Positions 1 to 6,643 of a stretch of 22,548 bases of DNA are shown piece by piece. The stretch lies in NCBI GenBank assembly GCA_040880485.1, contig JBBDIJ010000015.1, forward strand, positions 1-22,548, given 5' to 3'. Both the position numbers and the translations under genes were made by a program. This stretch comes from JBBDIJ01 sp040880485 (GTDB lineage Bacteria; Bacteroidota; Rhodothermia; Balneolales; Balneolaceae). How positions within the stretch are numbered: the stretch's first letter is position 1; every line of letters starts with the position of its first letter. A model generated the notes under the pieces. The model made no database searches and was not told where the DNA came from. It worked only from the letters and a program-made list of their open reading frames with translations.

Positions 1-53
1 CCTCGACCTCCGGGTTATGAATCCGACGCTCTTACCAGCTGAGCTACCACGCC
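1..53 (-). tRNA. tRNA-Met (anticodon CAT), 3' part cut off by the window edge
   Basis: Read on the minus strand, the sequence begins with acceptor strand GGCGTGG, followed by TA, a D-arm with GCTC/GAGC, and an anticodon loop TTCATAA, so the anticodon is CAT. The variable region AGGTC and the start of the T-stem (GAGG) are present; the T-loop and 3' acceptor strand lie outside the window. The 5' base is G and the D-arm is of elongator type, so elongator tRNA-Met is more likely than initiator; a lysidine-modified tRNA-Ile2 cannot be excluded. The anticodon stem TCGGA/CCCGG has an A-C mismatch next to the loop. Confidence 0.85.
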
Positions 54-354
54 AGGTTTCCCGGGAAGTTACCGCATCGTGCAGGCCCGGCCTGCCGTTG
101 CAACTCTCCGTTCAGGAGAGCACCAAATATAACATTTTTCAGGAGAAGGTTCCTTCACTGATCCCGGTTTTTTCCCATGCCAATGGATAGTGCTCCATCC
201 GGCATCACTACCCGGCCATTGAAAGAGAGCCATACTTCAAATGAGGGAAACAATCTTTATCTTCCCACCCGGACAGACCGGGAACCTCTCCAGGCAGAGG
301 TTCAAACACCGGAACAAACCGGTTTCGGGTTGAACCAACCACCCTTTATATAGT
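54..354. other. Intergenic spacer between tRNA-Met and proS
   Basis: No coding region is credible in these 301 bases. The left half should hold the promoter of the leftward tRNA-Met: on the minus strand TATATTTG (124-131) resembles a -10 region, but no good -35 is visible. Two short inverted repeats lie in the presumed tRNA leader: GCAGGC/GCCTGC (81-95) and CTCTCC/GGAGAG (104-120). An imperfect stem-loop (ATGCC...GGAT/ATCC GGCAT) spans 177-205. The right half is the proS upstream region, described separately. No convincing proS promoter was found. Confidence 0.6.
268..336 (+). promoter_or_regulatory. Candidate structured leader upstream of proS
   Basis: Three adjacent stem-loops are visible: CCCGG/CCGGG (268-282), GAACCTCT/AGAGGTTC (282-289 with 296-303, 8 bp) and ACCGG/CCGGT (308-323). 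A competing helix GGTTCAA/TTGAACC (299-305 with 330-336) encloses the third loop and uses part of the 3' arm of the second, so the second stem and this helix cannot form together. No T-tract follows, and the T-box consensus is absent in the sense direction. Regulation is an inference; the base pairing is what is seen. Confidence 0.3.
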
Positions 355-1824
355 ATGGCAAAAAAGATTACAAGTCGAAGCGAAGACTACTCCCAGTGGT
401 ATGTAGATATAGTGAAGGAGGCTAAACTCGCCGAACACTCTCCGGTTCGCGGTTCCATGATCATTCGGCCGAATGGCTACGCTCTTTGGGAGAATATGAA
501 GAGTGAGCTGGATCGTATGTTCCGGGAGACCGGACACGAAAACGCCTACTTCCCACTTTTTATCCCCAAATCGTTTCTGGCCAAAGAGGCAGAGCATGTA
601 GAGGGTTTTGCCAAAGAGTGTGCTGTTGTAACTCACAGCCGTCTGAAAAGCGTTGAGGGCGGAGGAATTGAAGTGGACGAAAGCTCGCGCCTGGAAGAGG
701 AACTGATTGTTAGGCCCACATCAGAGACCATTATCTGGGACGCCTACCGCAACTGGATACAGTCCTACAGAGATCTTCCCATCCTGATAAACCAGTGGGC
801 CAATGTAGTCCGCTGGGAGATGCGTACACGGCTGTTTTTGCGAACCATGGAGTTCCTCTGGCAGGAAGGGCATACGGCCCACGCCAGCCGGGATGAAGCG
901 GTAAAGGAAGCAAAAACAATGCTTGAAGTCTATCGTACCTTTGCCGAAGAGTATATGGCTATGCCGGTCAAAACAGGAGTAAAGAGCGAATCGGAGCGAT
1001 TTGCGGGCGCCGTGGACACCTACTGCATCGAAGCACTCATGCAGGATGGGAAAGCACTTCAGGCGGGCACATCCCACTTCCTGGGACAAAATTTTGCAAA
1101 AGCGTTTGATGTCCGGTTTCAGGACCAGGACGGAGAGCATAAATATGTCTGGGCAACAAGCTGGGGTGTCTCGACCCGGTTGATCGGCGGCCTCATTATG
1201 ACCCACTCCGACGACAACGGCCTGGTCATTCCCCCCAGGCTGGCACCGGTTCAAACCGTGATTGTACCAATCTGGAGAAGTGACGAAGAGAAGGACCTGG
1301 TGCTCGCGTCAGCAACAGAACTTCGCGATGAACTCTCTGATGCAGGCATAAGAATCAAGCTGGATGACCGGGAAAACTACAAGCCGGGATGGAAATTTTC
1401 GGAACATGAAGTACAGGGCACCCCGCTAAGGATCGCAATAGGCCCCAGAGATGTACGTAACGGAAATTTGGAACTGGCGCGTAGAGACACCCTCACAAAA
1501 GAGATCATTCCCAGAGCTGGTATTGCCACACACGTAAAAGAGTTGCTGGACACCATTCAGGCCAGCCTGCTCTCCACGGCCAGAAAACGTGTGGATGAGA
1601 ATACCCGAACAGCAGATGATTACGAAACGTTTAAAATCGAAATCGAGAAAGGCGGATTTATCTATGCTCACTGGGATGGCACCACATCCTCAGAAGAGAG
1701 AATCAAGGAGGAGACTAAAGCGACCATCCGTTGTATTCCACTGGATGAAGAACCTGAAGAGGGACGCTGTATGGTAACCGGGAAACCCTCTGAGCGCCGG
1801 GTGCTTTTTGCAAGATCCTATTGA
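355..1824 (+). CDS. proS: Prolyl-tRNA synthetase, short archaeal/eukaryote-type (ProRS type 3)
   Basis: Charges tRNA-Pro with proline in the cytosol, using ATP. The 489-residue protein is a class II synthetase: motif 2 lies at about 152-176 (RWE, RTR, FLRTMEFLWQEGHTAH) and motif 3 at about 277-297 (GGLIMTHSDDNGL with a following arginine). The RPTSET substrate loop starts at residue 120. It lacks the roughly 180-residue INS editing insertion of the long bacterial form, as expected for type 3. The C-terminal domain ends in the typical terminal tyrosine (ARSY), but the zinc site of archaeal enzymes is degenerate: WCG is WDG, the next Cys is Ser, and only the IRC and GRC cysteines remain. The ATG at 355 gives the family N-terminus (KKITSRSEDYSQWY); no clear Shine-Dalgarno precedes it. 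nnr follows after 39 bp on the same strand. Confidence 0.97.
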   Translation: MAKKITSRSEDYSQWYVDIVKEAKLAEHSPVRGSMIIRPNGYALWENMKSELDRMFRETGHENAYFPLFIPKSFLAKEAEHVEGFAKECAVVTHSRLKSVEGGGIEVDESSRLEEELIVRPTSETIIWDAYRNWIQSYRDLPILINQWANVVRWEMRTRLFLRTMEFLWQEGHTAHASRDEAVKEAKTMLEVYRTFAEEYMAMPVKTGVKSESERFAGAVDTYCIEALMQDGKALQAGTSHFLGQNFAKAFDVRFQDQDGEHKYVWATSWGVSTRLIGGLIMTHSDDNGLVIPPRLAPVQTVIVPIWRSDEEKDLVLASATELRDELSDAGIRIKLDDRENYKPGWKFSEHEVQGTPLRIAIGPRDVRNGNLELARRDTLTKEIIPRAGIATHVKELLDTIQASLLSTARKRVDENTRTADDYETFKIEIEKGGFIYAHWDGTTSSEERIKEETKATIRCIPLDEEPEEGRCMVTGKPSERRVLFARSY

Positions 1825-1863
1825 CAGGTCGCAACATTCCTCGTTCCTTACAGATAAAGGCCG

Positions 1864-3417
1864 GTGACGGCCGTACGGAACCCCGCAAATAACCAGGATG
1901 ACGTGGCCTACTCCACCTATTCATACCGCTACAGAATTGGCACGGCCGAGCAGAACCGGCTTGCAGACAGTATAGCGATCGATGAGTTGGGGCTGAACGG
2001 CTTCACGCTGATGGAGACAGCCGGGCTTCAAACGGCAATGGAGCTTGGTTACCGACTGTCAGCTGGATCCACTGGCATCTATCTCTGTGGCAAGGGAAAC
2101 AATGGAGGCGATGGCCTTGTCGTTGCAAGATACCTCGCTCTGCGGGAGAACCATATATGTCACATTTTTTTTCCGGGTGGAACCGACTCTCTGTCAGACG
2201 AAACGGAGCAGAACCTGAAGATTCTGAAGGTGTTGTCGAATGAGATGTCCAATCTGCATCTTCACAAGACAGGAATTGAGAAGTGGCCGGCAGACGAATC
2301 GTTCGACTATATAGTGGATGCGATGCTGGGCACCGGCCTGAACAGCACATTGCGCGAACCCTTCAGCAGTGCAGTCAAGTGGGCAAACGGCCGGCCAGAG
2401 CTCACATGCTCTATGGATATCCCAACCGGCCTTAATGCCGACAGTGGCCAGGTGATGGGGAGCACTGTAAAAGCGGATCTCACTCTTACATTCGGAATGC
2501 TGAAAACAGGCTTCTTCTTCCCACCGGGGCCGGAGTTCTGTGGTGAAATCGTGCTTATCCCGCTCTCGTTTCCCGATAACCGTCTCCAGTCGACGGCCAG
2601 CCTGCTCGCTCCTGAGCAGCTCGACGGACTTCCCGGTCTCATGAGAAGAGCCGAACACAAGTACAGCGGCGGGGTCACCTGGATCATCGCCGGGTCTGAA
2701 GGTCTCACCGGTGCAGCTAACCTCGCTGCACGTAGCGCATGGGCGACCGGAGCCGGTGCTGTCATACTTGTCACACCCAGGGGGCTGCTGCCGCTCTACG
2801 AACAGTCGTTGCCACAAATCATCAAGAAAGGGATTGGAAAATCTGATGAGAGAGGATTCCATACAGGTCACGTATCGGAGATTCTGCAACTTCTGAAGGT
2901 GCGGCAGGGAAGCCTGCTTATAGGACCCGGGCTTGGAAAAGGCTGCGAAGAGTGGGTTAGCGAGGTTCTCATGCATTTCACCGGACGAGTTGTAATTGAC
3001 GCCGATGCCATCAGGGCACTGGAAAATGCAAAGCGACCGCAAGGTTCCGAATGGGTAGTCACCCCGCACCCCGGAGAACTTGAACGCTGGGTCGGAAAGA
3101 GCGCCGATGATGGGCTGGAGAGAATGACGATAGTTCGCAAGATCGCTGAAAAGAGAAAAATCTGGGTGCTTTCCAAAGGGTACCCGACCATTTTGGCCAG
3201 CCCTGATGGTGAGATCCAGATGACTGGATACGACACCAGAGTTTTTGCCAGAGCGGGCTTCGGCGATGTACTGGCGGGTGGGATCTCCGGCTATCTCTGT
3301 TTTTCAAATGAAATCTCTACTGCAATAATACGTTGCCTTCTGGAGGGTGCTTCCAAAGTGGCACGCCATCTTGAACAGAATCCCGGCTCCCCGCCGGAAC
3401 CGAAAACTCTTCTATGA
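1864..3417 (+). CDS. nnr: Bifunctional NAD(P)H-hydrate epimerase / ADP-dependent NAD(P)H-hydrate dehydratase
   Basis: Repairs hydrated NADH and NADPH. The N-terminal YjeF_N/NnrE domain interconverts the R and S hydrates; the C-terminal NnrD domain dehydrates the S form with ADP. The 517 residues match the usual fused length. Epimerase signatures are TAEQ near residue 27, GKGNNGGDG (76-84), the LGTGL loop and the MDIPTGLNADSG segment. NnrD begins near residue 260 (HKYSGG, then IIAGS) and includes GPGLGK, VIDADA, TPHPGELERW and GFGDVLAGG; the usual residue in the last motif is T, S or M where F is seen here, but the Asp remains. The start is GTG at 1864, with AAGG only three bases upstream; there is no ATG before the first domain. 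The stop overlaps the next gene by 4 bp (ATGA), suggesting translational coupling. Confidence 0.93.
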   Translation: MTAVRNPANNQDDVAYSTYSYRYRIGTAEQNRLADSIAIDELGLNGFTLMETAGLQTAMELGYRLSAGSTGIYLCGKGNNGGDGLVVARYLALRENHICHIFFPGGTDSLSDETEQNLKILKVLSNEMSNLHLHKTGIEKWPADESFDYIVDAMLGTGLNSTLREPFSSAVKWANGRPELTCSMDIPTGLNADSGQVMGSTVKADLTLTFGMLKTGFFFPPGPEFCGEIVLIPLSFPDNRLQSTASLLAPEQLDGLPGLMRRAEHKYSGGVTWIIAGSEGLTGAANLAARSAWATGAGAVILVTPRGLLPLYEQSLPQIIKKGIGKSDERGFHTGHVSEILQLLKVRQGSLLIGPGLGKGCEEWVSEVLMHFTGRVVIDADAIRALENAKRPQGSEWVVTPHPGELERWVGKSADDGLERMTIVRKIAEKRKIWVLSKGYPTILASPDGEIQMTGYDTRVFARAGFGDVLAGGISGYLCFSNEISTAIIRCLLEGASKVARHLEQNPGSPPEPKTLL

Positions 3418-3827
3418 TCTCAAGACTTCTGAATTACCTTGAAGAGCACAGATTTCTGCTCTTTTTTGTATTAACTCTGCTGACACTGGTAACGCTGGCA
3501 CTCACGCTGCTTCCATCCGACTCAATCTCCGATCAACGTATCTTTCATTACGACAAAGTGGGCCACTTTCTGATGTTCGGGAGCTGGACCTTTCTCCTCG
3601 GGTTAAGCCGGTACATCTCCTTGCGACAGCCCCTGCCCCTTTTCCCGATCTTTATTGCCGGGAGTCTCTTCGGTTTTTCGATGGAGATACTGCAGGAACT
3701 CCTTCCGATAGACCGGCAGGCAGATCTGTACGACGCCATTGCCGATGTTTCAGGCTGCCTTGCCGCCGTCATCCTGTTAAAGCTTGTAACTCTTCTGGAT
3801 CGCCCAGGAAATCGGGCGAGGAACTGA
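3414..3827 (+). CDS. VanZ-like family integral membrane protein
   Basis: A 137-residue protein with four predicted membrane segments at about 13-33, 50-66, 76-92 and 108-128. VanZ-like signatures are present: DKVGHFLMFG (47-56) and the loop EILQELLP with RQADLYDAIADVSG (91-114), where the E, R/AD and D...D pattern recurs in the family. VanZ itself confers low-level teicoplanin resistance, but most family members in non-pathogens have unknown roles, so no resistance function is claimed. The ATG overlaps the nnr stop, so the gene is probably translated with nnr. There is no obvious terminator just downstream. I infer a co-transcribed proS-nnr-vanZ-like unit from spacing alone. Confidence 0.8.
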   Translation: MISRLLNYLEEHRFLLFFVLTLLTLVTLALTLLPSDSISDQRIFHYDKVGHFLMFGSWTFLLGLSRYISLRQPLPLFPIFIAGSLFGFSMEILQELLPIDRQADLYDAIADVSGCLAAVILLKLVTLLDRPGNRARN

Positions 3828-3960
3828 ATCGATCTTAAAATCAGTAGGGAAACTAATTATTACTTAATTGCGTTATTATAGTACAATAGCATTGATTCAA
3901 GCCTATTGACGGCCTTTTGGCTCTGGTTAACTGCTCTTTTATGTGCATTTTATCGGCTTG

Positions 3961-3973
3961 CAGATCAGATCTG
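3961..3973. repeat. Palindrome CAGATC-A-GATCTG, candidate operator
   Basis: Perfect inverted repeat with 6-bp arms around one central base, ending three bases before a TTGATT -35-like hexamer. The position would suit a regulator of the TonB pair, but this is inference only. Confidence 0.3.
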
Positions 3974-3976
3974 TTA

Positions 3977-4004
3977 TTGATTACGTAATTAATTTTTATA
4001 TATT
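3977..4004 (+). promoter_or_regulatory. Candidate sigma70-like promoter for the TonB pair
   Basis: TTGATT (3977-3982) and TATATT (3999-4004) are separated by 16 bases. Initiation near 4011 would give a leader of about 170 bases before the first TonB gene. The palindrome ATTACGTAAT overlaps the -35 end and the spacer. AT-rich DNA makes chance matches likely. Confidence 0.35.
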
Positions 4005-4072
4005 TAAGCTAGTTCCCTGTTGTGAATTAAAGTTCGAAGTACAAAGGCGATTGCAAAACAGGTTTTAAAAAG

Positions 4073-4135
4073 CTCGTTTTATCTACTTCTATATGTCGTA
4101 CTAAGTAAGTATAGATAAGTGCAATTAGAAACGAG
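4073..4135 (+). promoter_or_regulatory. Candidate extended stem-loop in the tonB leader
   Basis: CTCGTTT (4073-4079) pairs with AAACGAG (4129-4135). Directly inside, TATCTA (4080-4085) pairs with TAGATA (4112-4117), with an 11-base bulge on the 3' side, and CTT/AAG can continue inward. The stem ends 47 bases before the start codon. No known riboswitch class is recognised. Confidence 0.25.
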
Positions 4136-4182
4136 TCGTCTACAGGGCTGTACTCACTTTTTTTAATAAAACCACTTTCGAA

Positions 4183-4839
4183 ATGACCGACCGAAAGAAA
4201 CCCGGTGCGAATCTAAAACACTATTATTCCATACTCCTTCAGACAGGGCTGGTAATCACACTGATTGCATTTATTGTCGCTGTAAATCTGGATCTTACTG
4301 GAGATGGCCCGGATGAGTATGATCTCGACGAACAGGATGTTCTTGAGATCGAAGAGATTATCCAGACTGAACATATAGAGACCCCACCGCCTCCACCGAG
4401 GCCACCGACACCTCAAGAAGTTCCGGACGACGAGCTAATTGAAGATTCTGACATCCAATTGGATGCGGATCTCTCCCTGGACGGTCCCATGGAGGTCCCG
4501 CCTCCACCGGATGATTCTGACGACGAGGAAGAAGAAGATTTTTTCATAACTGTTGAGGATCCACCCGAGCTTATTGGCGGGCTGGAAGAGCTTCAACGCT
4601 CCATTAACTACCCGGAACAGGCTCAAAGAGCAGGAATTGAGGGACGTGTCATCGTACAGTTTATCGTGAATGAAGAGGGTGAGGTCGAAGATCCCCAGAT
4701 CCTCCGAGGAATCGGAGGCGGAGCCGATGAAGAGGCCATACGGGCTGTCAGTGAGGCCCAATTTGTACCCGGACGGCAACGAGGTCGGCCGGTCAGGGTT
4801 CAGTTCAGCATTCCAATTAATTTCCAGCTTGAACGCTAA
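4183..4839 (+). CDS. TonB family energy transducer, first of a tandem pair
   Basis: Likely couples the inner-membrane proton motive force to TonB-dependent outer-membrane transporters. The 218 residues show a short cytosolic N-terminus, one membrane anchor (about 15-35), a periplasmic linker and a C-terminal TonB domain (about 132-216: GG.EELQ..INYPEQA, GxxGRVIVQFIVNEEGEV, ADEEAIRAV, PGxQxGRPV). The linker has two proline runs (PPPPPRPP at 68-75 and PPPP at 106-109), separated and followed by Asp/Glu-rich stretches including DDEEEED; it lacks the Lys-Pro repeats of enterobacterial TonB. No ExbB or ExbD gene lies nearby. The ATG at 4183 is well placed before the membrane anchor. The next gene is a close paralogue 203 bp downstream, probably in one transcription unit ending at the terminator near 5732. 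Confidence 0.9.
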   Translation: MTDRKKPGANLKHYYSILLQTGLVITLIAFIVAVNLDLTGDGPDEYDLDEQDVLEIEEIIQTEHIETPPPPPRPPTPQEVPDDELIEDSDIQLDADLSLDGPMEVPPPPDDSDDEEEEDFFITVEDPPELIGGLEELQRSINYPEQAQRAGIEGRVIVQFIVNEEGEVEDPQILRGIGGGADEEAIRAVSEAQFVPGRQRGRPVRVQFSIPINFQLER

Positions 4840-5042
4840 AGTTCATACCTTTCTTTCGGAATAGAGTAAAAGATTTTTATTCGGAAACCGTTATATTAGG
4901 AGTAGCTTGACCCTACTTCACTGGGTGACGGATGTTCCGGTGGAAACGGGCACCTCAACACGAAATGGATGTTGATTGTAGGTGCTTTGATAACATGTAT
5001 TGGTGCTTCTATAAAACTGATGCCCCTTAAATCCCGAATGAA

Positions 5043-5696
5043 ATGAAAAGAAAAAACCCCGAAGCAGACCTTAAAGTATACTACTCTGTATTCTGGCAAA
5101 TAGGAATGCTTCTTACTCTTACGATATTTATTATCGCCGTAAAGGTGGACTGGATGGGAGAACCACCGGAAGATTATCTACTGGCAGAACAGGAGGTTCT
5201 GGAAATAGAGGAGATCATCCAAACAGAGCATATAGAAACTCCACCACCGCCACCGAGACCACCGGTTCCCGTAGAGGTACCCGATGATGAAATTCTGGAC
5301 GATATCGATATTCAAATTGATGCGGATCTGGATATGAGTGGCCCGATGGATCTGCCCCCCCCTCCTGTAAGGGATGATGAAGAGGAGGAAGAGGATTTCT
5401 TTACGATTGTAGAGCAGATGCCTGAGCTCATAGGTGGCCTTGAAGAGCTTCAAAGAAGCATTAACTACCCCGAGCAGGCGCGTCGTGCAGGTATTGAAGG
5501 ACGCGTATTCGTTCAGTTCATTGTAAATGAGGAGGGCGAAGTCGAAAATGCGGTTGTTACACGCGGCATTGGCGGAGGAGCCGACGAAGAAGCCCTGAGG
5601 GCCGTACAACAGGCTCGTTTCACTCCTGGCATGCAGCGTGGACGCCCGGTACGAGTCCAATACAGCCTTCCGATTACATTCCGCCTTCAGAGATAA
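5043..5696 (+). CDS. TonB family energy transducer, second of a tandem pair
   Basis: A 217-residue paralogue of the preceding protein, alignable almost end to end with only small gaps. It has the same layout: membrane anchor about 14-35, an acidic, proline-rich linker with PPPPPRPP (67-74) and a five-Glu run, and a C-terminal TonB domain (about 131-215). A 23-residue segment covering the end of the anchor-proximal region and the first proline run (52-74) is identical in both copies, whereas the anchors and the acidic parts differ. That pattern points to duplication with retained constraint on the linker. The ATG at 5043 has no strong Shine-Dalgarno. Different partner specificity of the two copies is possible but not shown by the sequence. 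Confidence 0.9.
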   Translation: MKRKNPEADLKVYYSVFWQIGMLLTLTIFIIAVKVDWMGEPPEDYLLAEQEVLEIEEIIQTEHIETPPPPPRPPVPVEVPDDEILDDIDIQIDADLDMSGPMDLPPPPVRDDEEEEEDFFTIVEQMPELIGGLEELQRSINYPEQARRAGIEGRVFVQFIVNEEGEVENAVVTRGIGGGADEEALRAVQQARFTPGMQRGRPVRVQYSLPITFRLQR

Positions 5697-5720
5697 CTGA
5701 CAGCAGACTTCGATTGGATA

Positions 5721-6197
5721 TCAACTTTCAGGGGCACTCTTTTCAAGAGTGCCCTTTTTTTTATGCCACTGCAAAGCAAGCTTCAGCACCTGTTGCAGAT
5801 TTTGATATCCCACCAGATTTACTGACACCTCAAGTTTCGCCCACTTAACAGTTGTAACTCCCTCTTCCCTTTGTGGAGTGAAGCTGTCAATCTTGTCTGA
5901 GGGCCGCATCATGAACCAGTGAGTAGATTTGATGTACTCTACCCCTTTCTGTTTATAACCGTGCCGGGTCACTGTAAGGAAATCATTCACAACCGGCAAT
6001 GCGATTCCAGTCTCTTCTGCAACCTCCCGGGCTGCACACTCTGCAATACTCTCATCCTCCTCCAGCTTTCCCTTGGGCAAATCCCATACTCCATTACGAT
6101 AGATCAACAAAACCTGAATGCTCCCGGAATGATTCCGACATACCACTCCCCCTCCAGCTTCAACAATAATTGGGCCATTCTCTGAAATTTTACTCAT
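5721..6197 (-). CDS. Nudix family hydrolase
   Basis: Predicted Mg-dependent pyrophosphohydrolase acting on a nucleoside diphosphate linked to another group; the substrate cannot be read from the sequence. Starting at the ATG at 6197 (158 residues), a complete Nudix box lies at 43-65: G, five residues, E, seven residues, REVAEETGI. The core starts with EAGGGVV (13-19) and the strand VWDLPKGK precedes the box. An in-frame TTG at 6209 would add MTDS and overlap the upstream DUF1844 stop as TTGA, which would favour coupling; ATG was preferred as the stronger codon, and this choice is uncertain. The last residues (KKKGTLEKSAPES) are encoded by the terminator of the convergent TonB pair. Likely co-transcribed with DUF1844. 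Confidence 0.9.
   Translation of the reverse strand: MSKISENGPIIVEAGGGVVCRNHSGSIQVLLIYRNGVWDLPKGKLEEDESIAECAAREVAEETGIALPVVNDFLTVTRHGYKQKGVEYIKSTHWFMMRPSDKIDSFTPQREEGVTTVKWAKLEVSVNLVGYQNLQQVLKLALQWHKKKGTLEKSAPES
5732..5762 (+). terminator. Rho-independent terminator after the TonB pair
   Basis: Perfect 10-bp stem GGGCACTCTT (5732-5741) with AAGAGTGCCC (5745-5754), a TTC loop, and eight T residues (5755-5762). It lies 35 bases after the second TonB stop. On the minus strand there is no T-tract after the stem, so it is one-directional. The same bases encode the C-terminal residues of the convergent Nudix gene. Confidence 0.9.
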
Positions 6198-6205
6198 CGA
6201 ATCCG

Positions 6206-6550
6206 TCAATCTTCTGAATCGTTCTTGCCACTTTCGTCCGATTCAGGTTCCGAACTCTTTTTCTTCTCATCCGCATAGTTGAGACGCAAGGTATTCAGGA
6301 TCTGGTCCAGATATCCCTTTAACTCATCCGGCAGATTCCCCTCCGTATATTTGCGGAGCATATTTAGAGTGTCGATCGCATATTTTGCAGATGAAAGATC
6401 TCTCTCCATCTCGTCTGTCGACGGGTTTTTCAATTTCCCCAAACCAATCATTGCGATCTGTTGATGTTGCTGAATGAGCATCATAAAAAGAAGTTGCTGC
6501 TGTTGATCCGGGTTCAGTTTGTCGCCGTTTTTTTCGGTCATATCAGGCAT
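6206..6550 (-). CDS. DUF1844 family protein
   Basis: A 114-residue protein of unknown function. The central part (about 18-95) matches the DUF1844 pattern as I know it: a glutamine-rich helix followed by LLFMMLIQQHQQIAMIGLGK, NPSTDEMERDLSSAKYAIDTL and a final helix DQILNTLRLNY. The protein is mostly predicted helix, with a charged, serine/glutamate-rich tail. There is no signal peptide or certain membrane segment; the Met-rich helix is moderately hydrophobic. The ATG at 6550 lies 11 bases from an extended -10 element. Its stop touches the alternative TTG start of the Nudix gene. Function is not assigned. Confidence 0.85.
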   Translation of the reverse strand: MPDMTEKNGDKLNPDQQQQLLFMMLIQQHQQIAMIGLGKLKNPSTDEMERDLSSAKYAIDTLNMLRKYTEGNLPDELKGYLDQILNTLRLNYADEKKKSSEPESDESGKNDSED

Positions 6551-6561
6551 TTTTGTTTAAA

Positions 6562-6570
6562 ATTATACCA
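6562..6570 (-). promoter_or_regulatory. Extended -10 element for the DUF1844-Nudix unit
   Basis: On the minus strand the sequence TGGTATAAT gives a perfect -10 hexamer (6562-6567) preceded by the TGn extension. The -35 region is poor: TTGCCC lies only 13 bases upstream. A start near 6555 would leave a leader of only a few bases. Confidence 0.45.
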
Positions 6571-6599
6571 ATTAATAGCTGGGCAAGAGTCGAAGAATC

Positions 6600-6618
6600 C
6601 TTATCATTGAATGATAAG
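6600..6618. repeat. 19-bp palindrome, candidate operator in a divergent promoter region
   Basis: CTTATCATT (6600-6608) and AATGATAAG (6610-6618) are perfect inverted repeats around one G. The site lies 25 bases before the DUF1015 start and about 30 bases upstream of the DUF1844 -10 element on the other strand, so a bound dimer could affect both. As RNA it could form only an implausibly tight loop, and no T-tract follows, so a protein-binding site is the better reading. Confidence 0.5.
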
Positions 6619-6643
6619 AAAAATTTCAAAAAATTAAGTCTGC

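Larger units (their letters stand above)
3828..4182. other. AT-rich spacer upstream of the TonB pair
   Basis: These 355 bases hold no credible gene. They are visibly more AT-rich than the flanking genes. Seen in it are a promoter-like element (3977-4004), the palindrome CAGATCAGATCTG (3961-3973), the palindrome ATTACGTAAT (3980-3989) and an extended stem in the likely tonB leader (4073-4135). Another -10-like hexamer, TACAAT (3882-3887), has only a weak -35 partner. Confidence 0.6.

Noticed and set aside
268..354. T-box riboswitch before proS
   Set aside because: The region is structured and precedes a synthetase gene, but AGGGTGG occurs only on the antisense strand and no terminator/antiterminator pair with a T-tract exists.
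2194..3069. 291-codon open frame on the minus strand inside nnr
   Set aside because: Cysteine- and proline-rich antisense shadow of nnr with no known domain.
4930..5031. 33-codon open frame (MFRWKRAPQ...) between the two TonB genes
   Set aside because: No ribosome binding site, unusual Cys/Trp/Tyr-rich composition and no family resemblance; most likely chance.
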